A DNA stretch of 64,000 bases. Source: a virus. This document shows positions 58,139-64,000 of the stretch, in pieces (the first letter of the stretch is position 1; each line of letters begins with the position of its first letter). The notes under the pieces were generated by a model. The model was not told the origin of the DNA. It did no database searches and was given only the letters and a program-made list of their open reading frames with translations. The stretch lies in the IMG/VR virus record IMGVR_UViG_3300031851_002880, positions 1 through 64,000 of that record. The stretch is one strand, 5' to 3'. A program made the translations under genes and the position numbers.

Positions 58139-59504
58139 TCCAGTCCTCTAATATTTCTCTATATTCAGGAAACACTTTCCTAAAGTTTTTTCTTCTACGT
58201 TTATCGTATGCTTGTATGTATCTTACAAAATCCTGTCTATGTTCAATAGCTGGCTCAGAATTACGTAAATAATCACAGAACCTTTTTATTTGATCCCACT
58301 CTTCTAAATAAAGTCTAGCAAACTTATCTGGGCTATGATACTTTAACCAACTTTCACAGGTAGACTCAATTGCACTTGCATATAGTTCTCTATCCTCAGT
58401 ATCTAAGAGTGTGCATTGTAAATGCGGTGGCCACCGCATAATGTTTATGCTTAGAGGTATCCTATTATATTCAAACGCTTTGTTATACTTTTTTCTAAAG
58501 TCCATTACTACGTTAATAAATTTCTCAAATGTTGGCAATGCTAATATGTTTATAGTTGTCATCATTGCTACTGAACTGTCAGTTTGGTCTAATACTTGTT
58601 CTACGTTTGTTATCCATTGTGCATAGTCTAACCCATCACGCGAGTATTCTGCTTGCTCACCAATACTTTCTAAACTTGTGTACACATCTATTTTTTTGAC
58701 TTTACCTTTTAGTTTGTTAATTGACTCTATCAACTTTGTTATTAGTTTATCAGGAACACACAAGTTTGTGTTTATTGCTATTTCTAAATTAGGCTGTGGA
58801 TTTTCTACTAGCATGTCTAGAAGTTTCCATGTTTCTTTACTCATTGTAGGTTCGCCGCCAGTAATACGCAACACCTTTAAATGAGGTAACGCATCAGGAA
58901 ACCATTTCCAAAAGGCCTTAACGTAAGGATTTACTTCACTGTTAAGGTAAGGAAACTTTTGTGTCTTTTTGAGATAACTTAGATCATGTGATCCGTGCTT
59001 TGTAGGATAAGATCCGTTTTGCTGTATATCTTCCATCCACTTACTGCTAATTTCAGGTGAACAGTATGAACATGCAAAGTTACATGCATTAGAAAAACTT
59101 ACTTCTAAGTAACTTGGATATGTATTTTCATTAGGATTTGATTTTGCAATTTCATCAAATCTATCCCATGCCCAATAGTCGGCTGTCTTATAGTGTCTGT
59201 CACTAAAGTAATTTTTATCTAAGTCTTCTATGTTCCAACAGTAATCACACTCTTTTGGACGTTCTCCGTTCAGCATCATTTCACGCTGTTTCTTTTTGTG
59301 TTTACTATTGTGTAGTGCATGTGGATTACCCATTATTTCACTAATAGGTATTTTATGAGGAGCAGGATGGTGACAACTATGATTATATCCGTTTTGCAAG
59401 TATAATGTAGTTTGTAACCACTTAGCTGTACAGAAACTACAACTTACAGAATTTATCTGTTTCCGTTTCTGCTCAAGTAATTCGATGCGCTTTTCATTAC
59501 TCAT
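58131..59504 (-). CDS. Radical SAM enzyme, CHHP-type N-terminal cluster domain
   Basis: 457 residues. SFCTAKWLQTTLYLQ (Cys25), SCHHPAPHKIPISEI (Cys44), CDYCWNIEDLDKNYFSDR (Cys86, 89), core CNFACSYC (Cys141, 145, 148), LRITGGEPTMSKETWKLLD, IAINTNLCVPDK, VYTSLESIGEQAEYSRDGL. Each N-terminal Cys sits at the same residue number as in 56693, so the two are a recent tandem duplication. Overlaps the glycosyltransferase by 4 bases. Substrate unknown. Confidence 0.9.
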   Translation of the reverse strand: MSNEKRIELLEQKRKQINSVSCSFCTAKWLQTTLYLQNGYNHSCHHPAPHKIPISEIMGNPHALHNSKHKKKQREMMLNGERPKECDYCWNIEDLDKNYFSDRHYKTADYWAWDRFDEIAKSNPNENTYPSYLEVSFSNACNFACSYCSPEISSKWMEDIQQNGSYPTKHGSHDLSYLKKTQKFPYLNSEVNPYVKAFWKWFPDALPHLKVLRITGGEPTMSKETWKLLDMLVENPQPNLEIAINTNLCVPDKLITKLIESINKLKGKVKKIDVYTSLESIGEQAEYSRDGLDYAQWITNVEQVLDQTDSSVAMMTTINILALPTFEKFINVVMDFRKKYNKAFEYNRIPLSINIMRWPPHLQCTLLDTEDRELYASAIESTCESWLKYHSPDKFARLYLEEWDQIKRFCDYLRNSEPAIEHRQDFVRYIQAYDKRRRKNFRKVFPEYREILEDWNA

Positions 59505-60427
59505 TCAGGATCAATCACAAACTGTTGCTTTGGGTTTCTACTTGGGTTTTGGTATACCGTCTTAAAGAACTTGCTCTGTTGAGCGTCTAAGGGCTCAACA
59601 GCAATAGGAATATTTAATTCTTTTATTAATTTAGTTCCGAGTTCTGTAGAATAATACTCAATGTCTTCTTGTACTAATTTACCTTTTTCTTCCCACATAG
59701 CGTTTAGATATTCAAAGTCACGCACTTGTACATAATCCCAGTCAGTACACATTGTTTGGTACAGCCCTTCTCTAGCACCGTATATAGCCCAAGCACCGTT
59801 TCGTACATCAGAACCTAGCATTAACCAAATCCATAATCTATGCAAATTCTTCCAATGACCTTTTAGAAATTGTTCTTGTGTAGGCTTTACACCTTGATCT
59901 AGTGCCATCTTAACACCTTCTCTAAATCCTGCACGCCATGCTTGTTGTGGTGTTTCGTTATTATATACATAACTGTAACAACTATTTTGTTGTATATACT
60001 TTAAGTCCCAACAAAAGTCTACTTGTGCATGTGGATTATCTGGATCTGCATTTTCGTGTGTTTTCATATCTAATACATACTGCTTTGGCCAACACTTTAG
60101 TCCGCCATTACCATACATAAGTCCATTAATAACATTTTTGCCGCACCAACTAATTACACTATGTTCCAAATCGGCGTGAGCGTCAAAGTCAATTTCTTGT
60201 ACAAGGAACTCTGGGTTAATTTGATTGTCACCATCAACTGTAATAAATCTGTCAGTTTCACTTAATTTTGCACATGCTTTGTGTGCAGCGTCACTACCTT
60301 TTACTCCATGTACACGTTTAGCCCAAGGAATCTTACTACACAAGTCCGCATAGTTCTTTTCAGCGTTAGGCTCGTCATAAGACAAATAGATTATATCATA
60401 ATCAATAACTTTAAATTTATTACTCAT
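59501..60427 (-). CDS. GT-A glycosyltransferase
   Basis: 308 residues. YDIIYLSYDEPNAEKNY (10-26), RVHGVKGSDAAH, FITVDGDNQI with DGD at 65-67 for metal and nucleotide-sugar binding, GNGGLKCWPK, WRAGFREGVKMAL and GAWAIYGAREG. The same motifs form the catalytic C-terminal domain of the 44966 protein, so this is its single-domain paralogue. Cytoplasmic sugar transferase of unknown donor. Coupled to the radical SAM pair downstream. Confidence 0.82.
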   Translation of the reverse strand: MSNKFKVIDYDIIYLSYDEPNAEKNYADLCSKIPWAKRVHGVKGSDAAHKACAKLSETDRFITVDGDNQINPEFLVQEIDFDAHADLEHSVISWCGKNVINGLMYGNGGLKCWPKQYVLDMKTHENADPDNPHAQVDFCWDLKYIQQNSCYSYVYNNETPQQAWRAGFREGVKMALDQGVKPTQEQFLKGHWKNLHRLWIWLMLGSDVRNGAWAIYGAREGLYQTMCTDWDYVQVRDFEYLNAMWEEKGKLVQEDIEYYSTELGTKLIKELNIPIAVEPLDAQQSKFFKTVYQNPSRNPKQQFVIDPE

Positions 60428-61037
60428 TAATTACCTCATGCTTATATGTTTCAAAATACTTTGCAGTATAAACGCTTACAACATTATTTTTAAATTCAAA
60501 CTTTGATTCAAATGGAAAATTAAATTCATCTGTTTTAATTAAATCATTTACTGAAAGACGTAATGACCTTAATAGAATATTAGGATCGTACTTTTCTGTA
60601 ATACTAAAGAATATATTACTATTAATATTTACTGCTTCTGAATTCAAAAATTCACGCAAAGACTTACTTACTTTAATTGTCCAACTTTGTTTAATATTAT
60701 CTTGGAAAATAATTAAATCACAATCACCGTCAACAAACATAGGTACTTCATAAAGTGTATTGTATACGTGATCATTTTCAGTTTCTAAGTCGCCTCTTTC
60801 TCTAAGTGTGTATTCTTTAAGGCCAATGTCAAAAACAACTTTGTATTCATTCATTGTCTTTGTGCCAGACATGATCTCTGTTATACTATTTGCATCTACT
60901 TCAATATAAGAATTATCATCGTTACCTTTTTTGCCTACTCTAATAAGTTCTCCAGTATCTGTGTCAAATTCTACAAAAGTTTTTGTTGGTACTTGTAGCC
61001 CTTGAATCATATCTAAGAATGTATTTGTTTCAGACAT
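60420..61037 (-). CDS. Hypothetical protein
   Basis: 205 residues with no motif I recognise. N-terminus MSETNTFLDMIQGLQVPTKT, then strands TFVEFDTDTGELIRVGKK, EYKVVFDIGLKEYTLRE and SWTIKVSKSLREFL; beta-rich with acidic surface, no Cys pattern and no membrane segment. Such a profile would suit a small virion or sugar-binding protein, but this is guesswork. Overlaps neighbours by 8 bases on both sides and so is in the same transcript as the GT8-like genes. Confidence 0.55.
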   Translation of the reverse strand: MSETNTFLDMIQGLQVPTKTFVEFDTDTGELIRVGKKGNDDNSYIEVDANSITEIMSGTKTMNEYKVVFDIGLKEYTLRERGDLETENDHVYNTLYEVPMFVDGDCDLIIFQDNIKQSWTIKVSKSLREFLNSEAVNINSNIFFSITEKYDPNILLRSLRLSVNDLIKTDEFNFPFESKFEFKNNVVSVYTAKYFETYKHEVINE

Positions 61038-61875
61038 CTAATAACTCCTCGTATCTCTTTATAACAGCGCCTTCTATAAAGTCTTTTTCTGTGTAATGTA
61101 AAATACCTGTTTGTATGTGATTACCTAACTTTAAATTACAATCTTTATCCATATAAACACTGATTCTGTTTTGCCATTTGTTTATTGCTTCGTGCCAATC
61201 TTGTATTCTTGGCTTCATATGTGTAAAACTTGGAAACTTTACTCTTGTATTCGTAATTTCAGAGTCACAATCTAAAATCTTAGATACAATAGCTGCACTT
61301 ACATCAATACTACAACGCTTAGGATAATGTTCTTTAACATATTGCCCGTAGAATAATTCCCAATTATTAACTACAAGTTCTAACCAAGTATAAAACTTAT
61401 GAGAAAACTCACATTTCTTAAAGTAATGCAATCCTGAGTACAAGTTAGGCAATTCATTTGCAGTAAATGCTTTGCGATAATAATCACTAGTAACTAAATC
61501 ACCTCTATACGTGTAAACATTACTTACAAAGTACATTTCATAGTTTTCTAAAAACTTTACCCATGAGTCAATATCTTGCAACACTAACATATCTGTATCT
61601 AACACCAACGTTCTTGTATAAGGAGATACATGATATATTTTCCAGCGATTTGATATTTTCCAATTTTCTTTTTCTGCACTGTCAGTCCATGGTATTTCAA
61701 TAATGTTATCAAAAAATCTTTGATACTGTGCAGGTACTTCGTCATTAGTGATAAGACTAACAGGAATACCAGGATTAGTTTTTGCAATACTCATTGCTGT
61801 AACACATGCTTGCTGAACATAGTCGTCAACATCATTATTTTGCGCAAGCATTACAATACCAAAATTATCTTCCAT
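61030..61875 (-). CDS. GT-A (GT8-like) glycosyltransferase
   Basis: 281 residues from ATG 61875, which has AGGAG (61882-61887 region) at good distance; six codons upstream are in frame. GIVMLAQNNDVDDYVQQACVTAMSI resembles the nucleotide-binding start of glycogenin-type GT8 enzymes, and SPYTRTLVLDTDMLVLQDID has the metal-binding D-T-D (93-95). YSGLHYFKK and a C-terminal His-rich strand (GILHYTEKDF) fit the rest of the fold. Donor and acceptor unknown. Confidence 0.75.
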   Translation of the reverse strand: MEDNFGIVMLAQNNDVDDYVQQACVTAMSIAKTNPGIPVSLITNDEVPAQYQRFFDNIIEIPWTDSAEKENWKISNRWKIYHVSPYTRTLVLDTDMLVLQDIDSWVKFLENYEMYFVSNVYTYRGDLVTSDYYRKAFTANELPNLYSGLHYFKKCEFSHKFYTWLELVVNNWELFYGQYVKEHYPKRCSIDVSAAIVSKILDCDSEITNTRVKFPSFTHMKPRIQDWHEAINKWQNRISVYMDKDCNLKLGNHIQTGILHYTEKDFIEGAVIKRYEELLDV

Positions 61876-62722
61876 TGGATGTCTCCTTGTCAATTTGTCT
61901 TACAAGACTAAATTTATTCATTACGTGAATACTTTGTCCTCTAGTTCGAAGTGCTGTGTATTCTCCTATATGTTTTTCTTTTTCAACTAAGAAAAGCATG
62001 TTGTCATTATCTAAATCCCACAATATATCTTTATCTAAAGTGTACAATAGTTTTCCAGGCAAAGGTGTTACAAAGCCACCTTGCTGAAATCCATTCATCA
62101 TGTGTATTGCTATACTAAATGCAAAGTCATTTCTAAACATTTTGCTAGGTATTTGATAAACTCTTCTGTAGTGATCATATTCATCTTGTATATGTGCAAC
62201 TAAATCAAAAAATCTTTCGTTAATACTTGTTTTTTTGAAGTATACAACAGTAGCCCAATAAAAATCTACACTACTATCACTTACATACTTAAATTCTCTT
62301 GGATTTCTAATGTTAGATATGTCTATGCTATCTCGATATATTGAAAAGTCATTTACACTACCAAATACATTTTTAAGTAAAGAGTTAGACACTACATAAT
62401 CAGTGTCCATAAGTATTGTTTCATTATACGGAGAGAATCTGTATGCATTAAATCTATCTAAATTTTTGAAATGCGCACGTTGGCTACTCATTGCGCCATC
62501 GTTGAATGTTCTGCCGTTGTCTTTAATCCAAGGTTCAATTGGAATAACCTGATCAAATACTGCTGTATCAAATTCACGTTCTAAATAATGGATAGAATCT
62601 GTTACTAGAGTCGTTGGCACGCCTAAGTATTGCTTTACACGTTTAGCTAAGAAATATGCTTGTTTGATATAATCAATTTGATCATTATTTCTAGCAAATA
62701 ATAGTACGCCTTTGCTACTCAT
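61865..62722 (-). CDS. GT-A (GT8-like) glycosyltransferase
   Basis: 285 residues. GVLLFARNNDQIDYIKQAYFLAKRV start, YNETILMDTDYVVSNSLL with D-T-D (106-108), WATVVYFKK and FAFSIAIHMMNG. Same plan as 61030 (LLFARNND versus VMLAQNND), so a tandem duplicate. Second GT8-like gene at the start of the transcript that begins at the 63089 promoter. Overlaps neighbours by 8-11 bases. Confidence 0.75.
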   Translation of the reverse strand: MSSKGVLLFARNNDQIDYIKQAYFLAKRVKQYLGVPTTLVTDSIHYLEREFDTAVFDQVIPIEPWIKDNGRTFNDGAMSSQRAHFKNLDRFNAYRFSPYNETILMDTDYVVSNSLLKNVFGSVNDFSIYRDSIDISNIRNPREFKYVSDSSVDFYWATVVYFKKTSINERFFDLVAHIQDEYDHYRRVYQIPSKMFRNDFAFSIAIHMMNGFQQGGFVTPLPGKLLYTLDKDILWDLDNDNMLFLVEKEKHIGEYTALRTRGQSIHVMNKFSLVRQIDKETSNGR

Positions 62723-63065
62723 AGTCTACTAAATTTTCCACTGACCTATTTGACTTTATTTTTTCATATTCTGCAAAATAATTATTTGAAGCAGTAAAGT
62801 AAACATCTAAAATGTCGTCATAGAATGATTCTAAACTTAGAATGTTTGTAGGTATATCGTTGTCATCTGTAAGCACTGCTTCTTCAAGACCCTTTTCAAC
62901 TAATAGACCTACAAATGTAATCAGTTCTTTAGTAACAGAAAATTGACATCCGTTTGTATAGTACAATAAATCTTCAAAATATTTTTCTTTAAGTAATCTT
63001 TTTTGGTTATTCATAGTAACCATGAAGTTACTAAAGTCCAATGCTTTTTCTAGACGTTCATCCAT
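62715..63065 (-). CDS. Conserved hypothetical protein of marine T4-like phages
   Basis: 116 residues, first gene after the 63089 promoter, with a CGGAG ribosome site. DERLEKALDFSNFMVTMNNQKRLLKEKY, LLYYTNGCQFSVTKELITFVGLL, LTDDNDIPTNILSLESFYDDIL and a Tyr/Asn-rich helix. I recognise this conserved pattern from marine T4-like phages, where it is of unknown function. No enzyme motif. Confidence 0.7.
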   Translation of the reverse strand: MDERLEKALDFSNFMVTMNNQKRLLKEKYFEDLLYYTNGCQFSVTKELITFVGLLVEKGLEEAVLTDDNDIPTNILSLESFYDDILDVYFTASNNYFAEYEKIKSNRSVENLVDYE

Positions 63066-63088
63066 AAGGCTCTCCGAGTTATTATAAT

Positions 63089-63117
63089 AGTATATAATAC
63101 TTTTTGGATTTTGTCAA
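63089..63117 (-). promoter_or_regulatory. Sigma70 promoter for the right-hand gene block
   Basis: Minus strand TTGACA (63117-63112), 17-base spacer, TATACT (63094-63089). Lies in the 63-base gap between the virion-like gene and the block 63065-59501, and is the only clear promoter for that block. Confidence 0.8.
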
Positions 63118-63128
63118 GAAGAACCTGA

Positions 63129-64000
63129 CTAGATAGTTTGTAAAATTGTACCTGTTACAGGTGAAATATCAACAGTAGTATAATCTACTTCATCTATTGT
63201 AAATGTACCAGATGGACGGAATAGTTGAACACTAGAATTTAATGTTCCAGTAACATCTTCGTCAATATCAAAGAATGGTGCTTGTGATGGAGGGCTATCA
63301 AGATCTTGGAAACGTACTCTAAATCTTATTTCAGTGTTGCTTATTTCTCTTACATAGATATCCCAGTCATTATCTACATAATCACTACCTGAATAATTAG
63401 CAAGTAAAGTGTACCCTGCACTAAGACCTATATAATTGCCTTTATTAGCTTGTATTGTTGCAGAACCTGATGTTGTTGTTGCTGATCTGCCAAAAGTAAC
63501 TATCCCAGCTGTGGATAATAACGAGCGCCAGTCATTTGTCTTTAGTCCTGAACCACCAGTTATACTAGAAAATATTCTAATCTCGCCGCCAGCATTAAAA
63601 AATCCTTGACGTTCGTTTGCGTTTTGCCAGTTTACACTAAACTCGTGTGTAAGTGTGCCGTTCCAATTTGTAAATCTTTGTCTTGATATTGTAGAACCTG
63701 TACCGTCACGTAGATCATCTAAATCGTACTGACCAGCTCCTTGAGCAAATAAGTTTGCTTCAATCTGTGTCATTAAAGATTCTAATTGTCCAAGTATAGT
63801 ATCGTCAACTATGTCAACTTGTGCTGTCGGTGTAAAGTCTGCAAGAGGATTAGTACCTGTTTGATGTACTCTAGCTGCCATAATATCAAGGTAAAGATTA
63901 AACCACTGTGTTGCTGTTATTCTATCACCACGTACTTCACGCAATCTATGAGTACCTACTGTTCCGCTTACAGCAACAGCAATTTTAGAGCTGTTATTAA
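63129..64000 (-). CDS. Virion-like structural protein, 5' part beyond window edge
   Basis: At least 290 residues; the frame is open to base 64000 (reading ...AVAVSGTVGTHRLREVRGD... upstream of a TTG at 63944), so the start is outside. Ser/Thr/Gly/Asn-rich with beta-strand repeats: LRDGTGSTISRQRFTNWNG, FFNAGGEIRIFSSITGG, SGSATIQANKGNYIGLSAGY, and C-terminal GTFTIDEVDYTTVDISPVTG. Low Cys and high Asn/Gly content are typical of phage tail or fibre-associated proteins. The exact part is unknown. It is separated from the glycosyltransferase block by a promoter. Confidence 0.65.
   Translation of the reverse strand, partial: NNSSKIAVAVSGTVGTHRLREVRGDRITATQWFNLYLDIMAARVHQTGTNPLADFTPTAQVDIVDDTILGQLESLMTQIEANLFAQGAGQYDLDDLRDGTGSTISRQRFTNWNGTLTHEFSVNWQNANERQGFFNAGGEIRIFSSITGGSGLKTNDWRSLLSTAGIVTFGRSATTTSGSATIQANKGNYIGLSAGYTLLANYSGSDYVDNDWDIYVREISNTEIRFRVRFQDLDSPPSQAPFFDIDEDVTGTLNSSVQLFRPSGTFTIDEVDYTTVDISPVTGTILQTI

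Noticed and set aside
22464-63065. Many 60-100-codon plus-strand open frames
   Set aside because: All lie antisense to well-supported minus-strand genes and show no recognisable domain or ribosome site; regarded as shadows.
1-64000. tRNA genes, CRISPR arrays, insertion sequences, integrase or att sites
   Set aside because: None was seen by eye; gaps are short (all under 100 bases) and filled by promoters, the terminator or ribosome sites. A tRNAscan or repeat search was not possible here.

Overview
The window is AT-rich, densely packed DNA (genes mostly abut or overlap by 1-30 bases; no tRNA, rRNA, insertion sequence or CRISPR was seen). The content points to a large T4-like (myovirus-type) marine bacteriophage: a sliding-clamp-like protein, an RNase H/flap 5'-nuclease, a MoxR/VWA pair, many small conserved proteins of the kind found in marine T4-like phages, NATAAATA boxes resembling T4 late promoters, and tail-fibre-like proteins. 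No terminase, capsid or polymerase gene lies inside the window, so the phage assignment is inference from gene style. A TctA/TctC transporter pair and a secreted polysaccharide lyase suggest a marine proteobacterial host, probably alphaproteobacterial (inference).

Left arm (1-19959, all + strand): the end of an NDP-sugar epimerase, a clamp-like protein, then a 7-deazaguanine DNA-modification group: a DpdA-like transglycosylase (1438), a PD-(D/E)XK nuclease (3235), QueD-like (4355), a GT-B glycosyltransferase (5052), a phosphoribosyltransferase, a HIT protein, FolE (7860) and QueE (8674). RNase H, small conserved proteins, a 2OG oxygenase, the MoxR ATPase and VWA/metallopeptidase protein flanking a lipoprotein polysaccharide lyase, and a tail-fibre-like protein follow. 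Consensus sigma70-type promoters stand before several units, and three NATAAATA boxes sit about 30 bases upstream of putative late genes.

Middle (19951-24529): a small strand-switch zone with a minus-strand unknown, an alpha/beta hydrolase and an ATP-grasp ligase on the plus strand, meeting tail-to-tail a TctC-like binding protein and a TctA-like permease on the minus strand.

Right arm (22454-63065, minus strand): a roughly 38-kb biosynthetic island with 16 radical SAM enzymes of several subfamilies, four or five 2OG-Fe(II) oxygenase-like proteins, a sulfotransferase-like protein, two methyltransferases, a QueC-like PP-loop ATPase, a Prx5-like protein without its peroxidatic Cys, a UDP-sugar 6-dehydrogenase, seven probable glycosyltransferases and two SGNH hydrolases. 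Almost every gene overlaps the next, so it reads as long co-transcribed blocks. The mixture suggests synthesis and decoration of a glycan or glycopeptide (virion or host surface), but the substrate cannot be told from sequence. The window ends in another conserved virion-like protein that runs off the right edge.
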